From assembly GCA_026874595.1 (NCBI GenBank), contig CM049317.1, forward strand, positions 48,818,401-48,882,400: DNA of 64,000 nt, given 5' to 3'. The notes under the pieces are model-generated. The model saw only the letters and a program-made list of their open reading frames with translations. It searched no databases and was not told where the DNA came from. Below, piece by piece: positions 53,253 through 63,906 of this stretch (within the stretch, counting starts at the first letter, position 1; each line of letters begins with the position of its first letter). Made by a program: the position numbers and the translations under genes. This DNA comes from Sipunculus nudus. Its lineage: Eukaryota; Annelida; Sipuncula; Golfingiida; Sipunculidae.

Positions 53253-54221
53253 TTGGTTAACAATAACACTTCAGCAATGCCAAAAGGCTCCCGAGGGAAG
53301 AACATTGACTCTCAAGTGAGTGTGAGTGCGCTCTTGGAGAAAAATAATACTCCAACGACACCAAGAGCTAAAAAAGGACAGGGTGAATGTTCCGATGTGG
53401 CACAAGGTCCGGTTGATGAGTTAACAAAAGAAGTAAGTATGACTTCTGTTGACCTACTTATTGAAACCAAATTCAAAAGCTTCAAAGAAATTATTCTGAA
53501 AAGATTTACAAGTTTGGAAGAATCGCTTGAGCAAAAGATTGCAAAATTCACTGGTAACGTGCAAACTGTCAAAAATAATTTAGTTCAAAATACAGAGGAG
53601 CTGCAGGAGTTGAAAAGTAGTGTGGAGTTTTCTCAGAGACAAATTCATGATAATGTTAATAAAATAGAGTTTTTAGAAAAGGAGAATAAAGCTATGAAAA
53701 TAAAGGTGGAGAATTTAACGAAAGAAAACTTTGAGATAAACAAGAGAATAACTGAACTCGAAAACACCTGTATGACGAAACTCAACGAACTGGAACGGTA
53801 CACACGAGAATTCAATTCGGCTCGTTGGTGTGAAAGAGGTAAAGGGAGAGTCCTGCAGCAGGTATTAGCGCAAATAATAGACCAATACAAGTTAGCTGAG
53901 GGACAATCCAAAGTAGAAATCCTCGAGAACATAGAACTGGCAAACCGCTGCGGCAAACAGAACAACGTACCAAGACAATTAATAGTACGCATGCACAACA
54001 GAACATTCAGAAACCTGATTGTTAAATCAGCCAAGAAGAACTTAAATAACAAAACAGCCAATGACGGTGTTCGACTACATGAAGATTTAACAATGAAAGA
54101 TTATAAACTCAAAAGAAAAGCACAACAACAAATGACTCAAGCGCACAATCAGAAACAGAAAACACGTTTCTGGCACGGGCATCTCATAATTGATGGAAAA
54201 CGAGTGGAGATTAACCCGTAA
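53253..54221 (+). CDS. LINE ORF1p, coiled-coil RNA-binding protein, intact
   Basis: 322 residues from ATG 53253; an internal ATG at 53277 (MPKGSRGK) is also plausible. The N-terminus is basic and low complexity. Residues about 85-185 form a coiled coil (heptad-like L/I/V with K/E, for example LEKENKAMKIKVENLTKENF). An RRM-like part follows with NRCGKQNNVPRQLIVRMHNR, then a C-terminal domain ending HGHLIIDGKRVEINP. The order coiled coil, RRM, CTD is that of L1 ORF1p, which trimerises and coats LINE RNA. The usual RYSRR-NNLRI block after the coiled coil is altered (RYTREFNSAR). There are no stops or frameshifts, in contrast to ORF2. Confidence 0.75.
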   Translation: MVNNNTSAMPKGSRGKNIDSQVSVSALLEKNNTPTTPRAKKGQGECSDVAQGPVDELTKEVSMTSVDLLIETKFKSFKEIILKRFTSLEESLEQKIAKFTGNVQTVKNNLVQNTEELQELKSSVEFSQRQIHDNVNKIEFLEKENKAMKIKVENLTKENFEINKRITELENTCMTKLNELERYTREFNSARWCERGKGRVLQQVLAQIIDQYKLAEGQSKVEILENIELANRCGKQNNVPRQLIVRMHNRTFRNLIVKSAKKNLNNKTANDGVRLHEDLTMKDYKLKRKAQQQMTQAHNQKQKTRFWHGHLIIDGKRVEINP

Positions 54222-55439
54222 CCAACCCTTACGCCTTGATATGAAATTGACCACGTGCCACGGCCAGAAATGAAAAACTTTCCCGTCACTTAATTTATGA
54301 TTACATGTTTTGACAAAATAGGGCGCATTAACTAGTCTTGCACTATGGATAAGACCTGTTTATACTTTGTGAACAGCGGACCAAGGCTTTTAATTATTAT
54401 GGTCCATACAACATAAACATTTTATTCATCATATATGTAATGCAGGAGGAAAGCATGTTTGATATAGTAAGTCAGTTACTGTTTTGATGCACTCTTGGTT
54501 GTGAGATTAAATACCGTTTAAATGGCCTCCGATAAATTATATCCGTGTAACGTTAGGTTTGTTTTGGGCAAATTGAGCCAACGCCACTGTAGTATTAATA
54601 GTATACAACAGTATGTCCTACTACTAATTTTGGAAATGGCTGCATATTAGCAAAAAAAAAAAAAAAAAATTTATGTACCTATTATTAATGTATTTACAAA
54701 ATTAAGCTAGTATAAGGGTGACCGATTGTACCAATAACTATTAGATCGCTGTCCCTTATCGTTATATTATAAGGTTCGTGTTTTTGTAAATACTATTTAA
54801 AGGATTTTGATGCTTTAATTTTCAAGTTATAGTTGCAATTGTCAAGTTCTTTTTAGAAAAGCCTTGAGTCATCCAGGATATTGCCTTTATAATGTTTCAG
54901 TATAAATGTAGCTGTTTATATTGTTTATATTGATTACATTGCTTATATTAAACTTCTTAAGGTATAGTTCATTGCTTCTTAACTGAAACGGATTATATAT
55001 TTTATCAAGATTCAATCATAGAATTACAAATGTCTAAGCGATACAATATTTCCACAACTGGATTTGATTCTGAAATCCTTCTAGGTTATAACCAGCACTT
55101 GTAAAAAGCCCAGTGCTGCTTTTACAACCGGATGAGCATTACCAAGTTACTGTATTTCCCATACAAACTGATAAATTCTTCTAACAGTTAGACTGGTAAT
55201 GAACATATATTTTTCTTTTTATGTTACTTATGATTGTGTGAAATTGTACGTCCTTTCTGTAATTTTGTTTGTGCTTGATAACTTAGTAATACCCAAACAG
55301 TTCACAAGCTTGGGTTCTCATAGTCGGAGGTTTCATATAAAATTAATACTTTTTATAAAAACAACATCGTTAATTAAAAAATTTAGAATATATATTAAAC
55401 AAAATTGTAAAAAAAGAGAAAATCTGCATAACGTCATAT
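54222..55439 (+). other. LINE inter-ORF region
   Basis: 1.2 kb of AT-rich sequence with no frame assignable to ORF2. It includes an A-run at 54652-54669. It is unusually long for an L1-type inter-ORF spacer and could contain a later insertion or sequence lost to decay. Confidence 0.5.
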
Positions 55440-58179
55440 AAGATCAGTATAATATCAATTAATGTAAGGGGTCAGGTGACAAAAAAAAGAGAAGAGAATG
55501 TTTTCATTGGATACAGAATAAATCACATCATGTTATCTTGTTACAGGAAACACGGTACCAAAGAATATGAAAATATATGGAAAGCAGAATCGGGTCACTC
55601 AATCTTTTATAGCCATGGGACAAGGAATACAAGAGGGGTTTCCCTCCTCATAAAAAATAAATTATATTACGAAATTAAAGAAATAAATTGAGATAAAAAC
55701 GGCCGATTTATGATACTTGATATAATAATTGATAACATAAGATTAACATTGGCTAATATATATGGGCCAAATGAAGATCGGCCAGATTTCTTTGAACACA
55801 TATTTGCGCAAGTAGATTCATTTTTAATGAAAACATTTTGATCGGAGGAGATTGGAATGTATTTCTCGATCATTCAATAGATAAAAAAAAGGTGGCTTGT
55901 CTTCTACAAATGAGAAAAATAGAAACACTATTCATGCATTTATGTCAACTCTGAGATTAATTGGTATCTGGAGAATGCAACATTTGCAGCAAGAGATGTG
56001 CACTCGGTCCAGAAAAAAAACCTCAATTCATAGGCAGTTGGATTGATTATTTTTTGGTTTCATCATATATTTATAGTATGGTTAAAATATCTGATATAAA
56101 CAATGTAACAAAAACTGATCATAATAGTGTAGATATATTTAAAGAATTTTCAGTGAATAAAAAAGGCCATGGTTATTGGAAATTGAATTGTAAATTGTTG
56201 GAAGATCAAGAATATATCTGCGAAATAAGAAAAGCTATCAATTCAACACATTGTGAAAATTTAGAAACTGAACCAATGTTATTAAGGGAAGTTTTGAAAA
56301 TGACAATCAGAAGAGATACAATTGCATATAGCAAAAGAAGAAATAAAGCAAATATTGATAAACTGAAAGAAATTGAAAACAAGTTACAGTATTTGATTTA
56401 TAAGCCAGATGAACTTGAACAGGACGAACAAACTAAAAAGGAATTGGAAAAAATCCTCGTAGAGAAAACAGAAGGAGCAATTATAAGATGTAAAGCAAGA
56501 TGGCTAGAAGAAGGGGAAAACCTACAAGATACTTCCTTAATCTTAAAAAAAAGGAAATTATACTAAAAATTGATAAACAAATTAAAAGTAGATAAAATAT
56601 AATCACAGATCCTAAACAAATAATGCATGAACAAGTTAAATTTTATTCCAATTAATATTCTTCTAAATTAGCAGAGCTAGACAGTGAAACAGACCATTTT
56701 TTATTACAATCATGCCAGAATACCAGATGACAAAACAAATGTATGAGATGCTTTACTCACCGAAAGTGAATTATATAACAGTTTAAAATCTGTCGCTAAT
56801 GGCAAATCACCTGGTATAGATGGTCTGCCAGTAGAATTTTTCAAACAATTTTGGTCAGAACTTAAATCAGTATATATTGAGGCAATAAACACGTCACTTC
56901 AGTAACATACAATGACTATTACCCAGAAGCAAGCAATTGTAACATTGATACAAAAAATGGAAAAGATCCGCTAGGTCTAATAAAGCTGGCGCCCTTTATC
57001 ATTACTTAACACAGATTATAAAATTTTAAGTAAAGCTATTGCAAATAGACTTAAATCAGTTTTAAATAAAATTATTATTAAAGACCAAACTGGATTTATA
57101 AAGAACAGATATATAGGTGAAAATATAGTTAAAATACTTACTTTGATAGATTGGTGTAACATAAGATACAAAAGATTTGATAAGTCTTAATTATGGGGGA
57201 AAACTAGAAAAAAATAAAAGACATTCTAAAACTATGGTCGAATAGATCATTAACACCATATGGTTAAGTGACAATTCTGAATTCTCAGATTCTTTCTCAA
57301 ATTATTTACTTATTTTCAGTCCTTCCTTCCCCAAGTAATCAATTGCAAAACACATAAAATAAGATAATAAGAGATTTTGTTTGGTCAAAAGGTAGAAAAC
57401 GGATAAAAAGAGAAACTTTGATCGCCTCCAAAAAAGAGGGTGTTATAGGTATGACTGACGTAATATCACAAGAAAAAAACATTAAAAATCAACTGGATAA
57501 AGCGATTAAATGTTAGATACACTTTCAGACATTAATAAGGAAAAACCCAAATTTGAGCTTATATTATAGCAAAAGAAAGTTTCAAAGTATGTTTATAATA
57601 AATTGATAACGAAGAAGTGTGTTAAACCCGTGAAATCCACCATGAAATGGAAAAGCGAATTAGGTTTAGAGGAAGATTTAGTTAGGAGATGTTTTGAAAA
57701 AATTATAGAAATACAATATCAACAAAGTTTGGATATTTTCAACTTTGTATATTGCACAGATGCTTGACACTTAACCCAATTTTAGTAAAATTTTGAATAA
57801 AAGAAGATACGAACTGTACTTTTTGCAAGGAAGAAGAAGAAACCCTGAAACATCTCGTTTCGGAATGCACTTTTGTGCAAAATATATGGTCTCAAACTTC
57901 TGTTATATAAAAAAATATAATATTTTAAAAGATAATAACCTTGACTATGTGCAGGTGATGCTTGGTACTTACCATGATATTTCTTTAAATGCAGTAATAC
58001 TTCTGATGAAAAGATTTATATATTTATTTAGATGTGAGGAAAAGAAACCAATACTTCAGCTATTTAAAGAATTCTTAGCAAAATTTTTAAGTATAGAAGA
58101 TAGAGCAGCAAAAATGAAAGGTAAAAGAGATACCCACGATAAAAAGTGGAAGATATGTGTTGAGATCTTGAAAATCTGA
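55440..58179 (+). pseudogene. LINE ORF2 relic (endonuclease, RT, Cys motif)
   Basis: The start KISIISINVRGQ (55440) is the typical first strand of the L1-type apurinic endonuclease. Endonuclease pieces continue with RGVSLLIKNKLYYE and GSWIDYFLVSS. RT begins with NGKSPGIDGLPVEFFKQFW (about 56800), then KAIANRLKSVLNK and KDQTGFIKNRYIGENI (about 57025-57120). Soon afterwards, near 57185, the text jumps to sequence typical of the region beyond the RT palm (ILKLWSNRSLTPYG), so the catalytic xxDD block is missing. IRDFVWSKGRKRIKRETL and a C-terminal CTFCKEEEETLKHLVSEC motif (57808-57862) follow. Many frameshifts and stops are present. It is inactive. Confidence 0.75.
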
Positions 58180-58196
58180 AGATCTGCTATGTGCCG

Positions 58197-58260
<64 letters not shown>
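58197..58260. repeat. (TA)n microsatellite
   Basis: A pure TA tract in the 3' UTR of the LINE. Confidence 0.95.
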
Positions 58261-58263
<3 letters not shown>

Positions 58264-58420
58264 TGTTAAATATATTTCTATATAATAGCTAAGTTATATA
58301 ATGACCATTTGTCATTTTCCTTTTGTGTTATATGTATGTCTTAATTGTTCATCGTATTTTCATTTATCCGTTTCAGTATATGTATATTTTTCTTTGTATG
58401 CAATAAAAAATCAAATAAAA

Positions 58421-58439
58421 AATAGCCCTTATACCGGCT
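58421..58439 (+). repeat. Target-site duplication, right copy
   Basis: AATAGCCCTTATACCGGCT, the partner of 53141-53159, directly after the A-rich LINE tail. Confidence 0.75.
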
Positions 58440-58494
58440 CTCGTTGTGAACATCTACCGTTCCCAAGCCTCGAAAGGGTTAGATTGGTTGTTAA
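58421..58494 (+). pseudogene. Gene E: 3' part of the TM exon after the LINE
   Basis: In the frame carried by the left target copy, the right side continues the hydrophobic span (IALIPALVVNIY) and then turns polar and basic (RSQASKGLDWLLNTN). A donor-like CTG|GTAAAA lies at 58503; a stop follows soon if it is not used. The continuity of both frame and membrane helix across the duplication is what identifies the split exon. Confidence 0.6.
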
Positions 58495-58817
58495 ATACTA
58501 ACCTGGTAAAATAAGTTTTGTTATTGACTAAAATACTACTTTTAAAATATCTCTCCATTAGTTTAACAAAGTTATATATGACATAAATGTTATCTATTCT
58601 TCAGATGAAGAAAGAACATTGAAACACTTATTTAGGAGAATATGCCTATTTCTGTAAATTATAGTACTCGTTTGATTTTAAAACATTTGACTTCTTAGGA
58701 TTATTGACTGTCGCTCTGACATGAGTTTTTTTTTACGAATTTACTAATGAGGAAAATTTGTAACATTTCTGACATAATTAGTAAAAATCAGTTAAGGGTT
58801 AATATTTGCCCTGTTAG

Positions 58818-59013
58818 AAGAAGCAGTAATATAAACCTGAGCCCACGACCACCAGGTCACGCTCTGCGTAGCGGGCATACTTTCATCGGTTCTTCTTTTG
58901 CAACCAGCACATCCGGCTCTTTCCAGTCCCAATCGATTGACCCAAACTGCTCCACTTGCAGACAGGCGAGGCATGAATACATATCATGTCTATATATGCA
59001 TGACATTTTATAA
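58818..59013 (+). CDS. Possible cytoplasmic-tail exon of gene E
   Basis: This is a GC-richer island in AT-rich DNA. After acceptor CCCTGTTAG the frame enters in phase 2, as gene A exon 8 does, and begins RSSNINLSPRPPGHALRSG after completing an Arg codon (gene A: R then RTS). It is open for 64 codons to TAA. It has no YxxI/V motif; HEY and a PRPPG proline patch are the only tail-like features. A donor of the right phase in 58421-58502 is weak. Low confidence. Confidence 0.25.
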
Positions 59014-59474
59014 ACATTTTGTTTATAACATATATGAACGTTTGAATTTTACTAATATATGGTATTGTTTGCAAATCAATTTTTTTTTAGGTTTATTTCG
59101 GGAAGAATCTTAAGCCTCGAACTGTCCCCGTGGCACAGTGATATAATGCCTCGAAATGAAATACGATATGAACAGGCAATGTGCCTGAAACAGACATTAT
59201 TGTGTCCAAAATGTACAAAGATAATAACATCCACTATGAGAACATGTTGACGTCAGAGTTGTGCATGCGGTTGCCTTTGAAAACCAAAAAGACCAGAGAA
59301 ACCACGGGCAAGTCTGCCCAAACGTGGTTCAGAGATGTCTGTGGTGGGGTTACAGAAATACCGTCCAGTCTATTTCTGTCAAGGGGCGACTAGTTTTTTC
59401 TCTTAAAAACAGCGAAAGACGATCGCCATCTAAGAGTCGTACAATGAAAACGAGATGCGTTAGTATGGTGTAAA
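59014..59474. other. Intergenic, nothing recognised
   Basis: No supported gene or named repeat. Confidence 0.4.
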
Positions 59475-60020
59475 CTTTAGTGCAACCAGAAGAGCAGTCT
59501 CAATAGTATATATTATAGTGTTAACAAGAGCCGTCAGCATTGTGTTATCTATAATTCAACCAGAAGAGCTGTCTTTTTTGTAGAATTGAGTGTTGACGGG
59601 AGAGCCGTCAGCATGGTTTATATATAGTGTTAACAGGATGGCCCGTACGTGTTACTATAGTGGAACCAGAAGAGCCGTTTGAATTGTATATATTATAGTG
59701 TTAACAGGAGAGCCGTTGGCATGGTGAACATACAGCAGTAAACAGGAGGGTCGTGTTTTTTTGTAAAACAGCGTTGACAGGAGAGCCGTCAGCATGGTTT
59801 ATATTTTGTCTTAACAGACTATAGAGGGTCGTCTTCTTTTTGTAGAATAGAGTGTAAAAAAGAAAGCCGTCTGCATGATGTAACATATAGTATAAACAGT
59901 GGGGCAGTTAGTAAGATGTATAAACGAGTAAACAAGAGAACAATCAGTATGGTGTAAAATGAAATGAAATCAGTAGACCTGTCAGTATTGCATAGAATAA
60001 ACAGGAGCCGTCACTTTCCC
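59475..60020. repeat. Degenerate tandem repeat, GTTAACAGGAGAGCCGTCAG
   Basis: About a dozen imperfect units of 35-45 bp with the words TAGTGTTAACAGGAG, AGCCGTCAGCATGGT and GTATATATTATAG (for example at 59514, 59590, 59625, 59697, 59773 and 59820). Confidence 0.8.
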
Positions 60021-60604
60021 TTCAAGATGTGTTGAACACTACCGAAGCACTATGTCGTTAAGGGGTTTGTTCATATCTGAACATCCATGATGATTCTCCA
60101 AAATTTACCATCGTAATATCCTTTTTAATATTTGCTGTGATACATTGTCATCCTCATCAGTGAAATACACCGTGACAAGAATAATAGCTGATGGATCAGT
60201 TATCCAAATTACTTTTCCTGTGGTTTAAATAGTTTGTTAAACATAACACGTTGCATCAAATGAGATTTTCTTATCCAAATGTTCCCTAAAGCCAAAATTT
60301 AGCAGTTTCTCAGATGATTAGTAGAAAAAAAGAAACTTTTCAATATGTGGCTTATAGCTAAACAAGCTTGTCGGAAAAATAGTTTTTTTTACAATTTTGA
60401 GCGCAAAAAAAATCGCTTACATTTAATAGCATTTCTTTAATTGTTAATATAATGCGGTGTACAAATACAGACCTTGTGCTGTGTGTGGTAAAACTATATA
60501 TGAACAGGTTTAAGTGACAATTTCTCTCAACGACCAAAATGTTTCTAAATAAGGATTATCTTTAAGTCGACGAGATCGTATATTGTTATACGATTCTTAT
60601 ATTG

Positions 60605-60605
<1 letters not shown>

Positions 60606-60664
<59 letters not shown>
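60606..60664. repeat. (TA)n microsatellite
   Basis: A TA tract with one GTA interruption. Confidence 0.95.
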
Positions 60665-60686
60665 CGCGGTGCACATATAAGCGTTC

Positions 60687-60775
60687 TAACTTCTTTGTCG
60701 GTTTTTCTTGCGAAGCGGTTGGAATCCAGGACTCCTGTGCATGCCGTGCCGGTTCGATTCCACGATCGGCCCACC
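60687..60775 (+). repeat. tRNA-related (SINE-like) sequence
   Basis: GGTTCGATTCC (60751-60761) is a perfect RNA polymerase III B-box, and the segment ends CGATCGGCCCACCA like a tRNA 3' end. The T-stem pairs poorly and no matching acceptor 5' strand is seen, so it is a decayed tRNA-derived SINE and not a functional tRNA. Shared SINE body downstream could not be confirmed. Confidence 0.35.
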
Positions 60776-62242
60776 AGTCATCTCTCATCCTGTGACATTT
60801 TGCGCTTAACGTCGGGCCGGGGAGTGGTAGTTCATGTCATTACCTCTACCCAGTTCACCGATGTTACCCCCGGGATGGTAACCCTGCATTTGTTCGATCA
60901 CAATCTGCTTGTATACAGACCATGTTTTAGTTTTTTTTTGGTGCTGAAACCTGGTAGCACATCTTGGCACTTTTATATATAAAATAACTGGAGTCGTATT
61001 TACTCTCTTGAGTGCGTCTTCCATTAAATAGTTTTGTTTTATTCTAGCACGGAGGAATCCAGCTATTAATGGCTGCCAGGATACCCTTTCTCCCACAACT
61101 GATTTCATCTAGTGCCGTAACAAAGCAACGAAATTTTGTTATTTTTACATATGTTTTAGCCTCTGATTTTGCGTTTCTGATCATAATTTAATTTATGCAA
61201 AATATCTTATTCTACAATATTCTCCCTCGAGGGATCTAAGATAAATATCAATAAGCAGCAAGGAAACTCGCAGTAATACACTCTGCCATCACTCAAAACC
61301 ATATTCTCTATGGTTTTGTTGCATTTCAACATCATAGTTTATCTAATATAAATAACAAAGACCTCACAACTAATTTTGCCCAACTCCCATTAACCCCTGT
61401 CTATGGACACGAATATTATAAATCACATTATCGAATTACGGGGTAGGGTTATTGTCAACAGGCGGCTGATTTAAAATTTAAATGAATAAAATTTTTGGTA
61501 CAACTTTTCTGTTTGGGGATTATTAAAAAAAAAGGAAGCTAGGGCATGATTTTCTTTTCTGTTGCATTCTAACTCATATTCCTGTCCGAAAAAAAGAAAA
61601 ATCCTGCGTGGTCTATTGGAAACTGAAACATGTTATGTTACGTTTCCAATAATAACAAAGTAGGTATACCAAATTGTTAGATCTGTTACAGTTGCTTATG
61701 CAATTTTTCGAACTATATACATTTTTCACTTTGACGAATCATTGATATGTTGATACACTTATTAATTGATCGTTACAATTGAGTAACAGTTATGAATACA
61801 AATCGATGAGTACTAAAAGTAAGCAACTGTAAAGGATATATAATTATGAAATTGGTACATTTATGCAAATGCCCTCATATAATGTTCAAACTTAAACATA
61901 ACACCATTAGTAAATGACATAATATTTGGTCGAAACAAGCACCCAACATTTTATTGTTTTATAATATAAAACCAATTTGAACTTTTTACATCTGACACAT
62001 TTAGTAAAGATAAACGGACATTTTGATATATGCAAATTAGATAAATAGCTCAAGGGTGATAAAGTTAAATTATCTGGATCGCATATCAGCACATTGAAAA
62101 GCAAGAATCCACCATAAAACGCATGTTATACCTGACTTCAGAGTAAACCTCTGTCGCTGCCCGATTATATCGTGAGTGTGGGTTTTATTCAGATTTGTTG
62201 TTACCCTGTCTGTTTTTCGTTCTGTCTCCTGACTGTATGACA

Positions 62243-62244
<2 letters not shown>
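60776..62244. other. Intergenic, nothing recognised
   Basis: AT-rich, with no supported gene. A hairpin AAAACCATA/TATGGTTTT lies at about 61296-61320. Confidence 0.4.
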
Positions 62245-62305
<61 letters not shown>

Positions 62306-62310
62306 TATAT
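62245..62310. repeat. (TA)n microsatellite
   Basis: A TA tract about 250 bp upstream of the gene B TATA box. Confidence 0.95.
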
Positions 62311-62566
62311 ATATATGCTTATATATATAATTATGTGTGTCGAGGATAATTGTTGTGCGTAAAGCTGTGTGATAAGAGCATTACCTTAAAATAGAAAGTG
62401 CAAGCTACTTTCCCTGTGACTTCCTGATACATAAGTTTAACACTATATACTGTCAAATCCGGCTTGTTTTGTCCAATTAAATATTTACATCCCAGCAAAC
62501 CTGTTAGCGAATGATATAAGAACAGGATTGCGTTAGTAATCACTTAACTGTTCATCTAGGGAGGGG

Positions 62567-62573
62567 TATATAA
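62567..62573 (+). promoter_or_regulatory. TATA box of gene B
   Basis: GGGGTATATAACC lies 51 bp before the gene B ATG. A start site about 30 bp downstream would leave a 5' UTR of roughly 20 nt. Confidence 0.55.
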
Positions 62574-62617
62574 CCTCAGTGCATCAGGGACAGCACCAGG
62601 GCTCATCAGTGGTAAAG

Positions 62618-62696
62618 ATGATTTGTGTTTTAATAATTCACTTATTCCTGTGTACAAAACTGACTTCCTTGGTGTGGGGGAAAAGCCAGGTGTCAG
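62618..62696 (+). CDS. Gene B exon 1: signal peptide
   Basis: MICVLIIHLFLCTKLTSLVW is a hydrophobic secretory signal; donor GTGAGG, phase 1. An upstream in-frame ATG at 62579 would add 13 polar residues and lies within about 10 bp of the TATA box, so the inner ATG is chosen. Confidence 0.75.
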
Positions 62697-63906
62697 GTGA
62701 GGCACGTTTTAGCAAAATGAATGAATTCAACAATACTGATCTTTTGAAGGGAAGCACCGACTTAAGAGTCGCATATAGTACAGAATAGGATGAACAAATT
62801 GTGATATGGTTATAGATAGTAAACGTTTTACTTAGGTCGCTTTACCCATTCTATACCGCTGTCTCAATATTCATTTTATAATGTTTATTATATATCGGTA
62901 AATATAGCTTAGGTAAGGTTTTAGTGTAGTCCGAGTATTTGAAATGCAAGGCATACCGTGTAAAACATGCTCAAACATAAGAAATAATTAAAGAACTTGA
63001 TTTCTGATATTCAACGTCGATTTCAATATCTTTTATAATTTGGTTTCAGTTTTTTTGGCTGGATACCTAAATCACAAAGAGCGACATACAATATAAGAAC
63101 CAGTTCTAATAATCAAACTCCCCTAGCTTAAATGGATATAATAAGACATTTAAAAATGATCGTTGTTATGCATAAATATATATTCTGAACTATCCTTATA
63201 GGTCTACGCCGGTTAGGGTGCATTGGTGGCGTGTGCTTTTATCATGGTAGAACATCACATATATTGAATCAGTCAAATGCTGAAGACTTTTGCTGGAGTC
63301 GTGGTATGAGACTTCCCGGAGATCTGAAGGTAACACAGCTGCGTACCTTGTGGAACTCCGTGGGATTACCTCATCATAGAGTTTGGCTCTCCTACAGACG
63401 AAAGTATTACAACACGTGGACACCTATTTACAAGCTAGGGTTAGGTATAATAATCCCCATGTTATTTATCAAATATTTAGTACAACCATCATATGGTAAA
63501 ATTCTAATAAAAAGGGACGTCCTTAACTAGTTTACATTGTTTTCATCAGGTTAACGCTATTCTACATCCATTTATAGTCTTTATCAGGTTAAAACTACTT
63601 TATTTACACGCCATAGATTAAATTGAAGTCATATGGATGATAATTTAAATCCAACTGAAATGCCTAAAATGCATCGTAAATATTCAATAAACGGATTATG
63701 CTTCTACGTTTGAATACATATTGTCAATTTAGGATATTTGTGTCACGTATATATACATGAACACTCAGGTAGCTGGCATCCAGTGATAACACCAAGACAC
63801 AATGCCAACTGCCTGGTGCTGAAGCTGCAACGACAACAGATGATTCAAATTGAGAATGTGAATTGTTTCTCCTATTCTGTTCAGGCATTCTTTTGTTTCG
63901 TCTCAG
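62618..63906 (+). CDS. Gene B: CTLD receptor paralogue, 5' part
   Basis: Exons are 62618-62696, 63202-63444 and 63769-63906 (79, 243 and 138 nt), all with phase 1 junctions, and the gene runs off the window. It has the signal peptide and CTLD1 as in gene A: GMRLPGDL and VWLSYRRKYYNTW match GMKLPGDL and IWLSYRRKYNDTW. By analogy a second CTLD, TM and tail should follow beyond 64000. No EPN/QPD motif is present. It is transcribed in the same direction as genes A and E. Confidence 0.8.
63202..63444 (+). CDS. Gene B exon 2: CTLD1 N-terminal half
   Basis: The acceptor is TCCTTATAG, and donor TTAG|GTATAA keeps phase 1. It codes GCIGGVCFYHG, SNAEDFCWSRGMRLPGDL and HHRVWLSYRRKYYNTW. Unlike gene A exon 2 it keeps the early C-x-F-Y strand of the CTLD. 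Confidence 0.8.
63769..63906 (+). CDS. Gene B exon 3: CTLD1 C-terminal half
   Basis: The acceptor is AACACTCAG and the donor GTATCT, phase 1-1. It codes SWHPVITPRHNANCLVLKL, NVNCFSYS and the closing FFCFVS. Cysteine positions match gene A exon 3. Confidence 0.8.

Larger units (their letters stand above)
53160..58420 (+). mobile_element. L1-like LINE, nearly full length
   Basis: A 5.26-kb non-LTR retrotransposon bounded by a 19-bp target-site duplication. A 5' UTR of about 90 bp is followed by ORF1 (to 54221), a 1.2-kb AT-rich spacer, ORF2 remains (55440-58179), a (TA)n tract and a 3' end CAATAAAAAATCAAATAAAA. The ORF1 type, the ORF2 endonuclease start, the RT motifs and the C-terminal Cys motif place it in the L1/Tx1 group by layout. 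It inserted inside the TM-coding part of gene E. Confidence 0.8.

Noticed and set aside
60751-60775. Functional tRNA gene
   Set aside because: The B-box and CCACCA end are present, but the T-stem mispairs and no acceptor 5' strand or anticodon arm is found.
60602-60982. 126-residue ORF beginning with YIYIYIY runs
   Set aside because: It is generated by the TA microsatellite and the adjoining SINE-like sequence.
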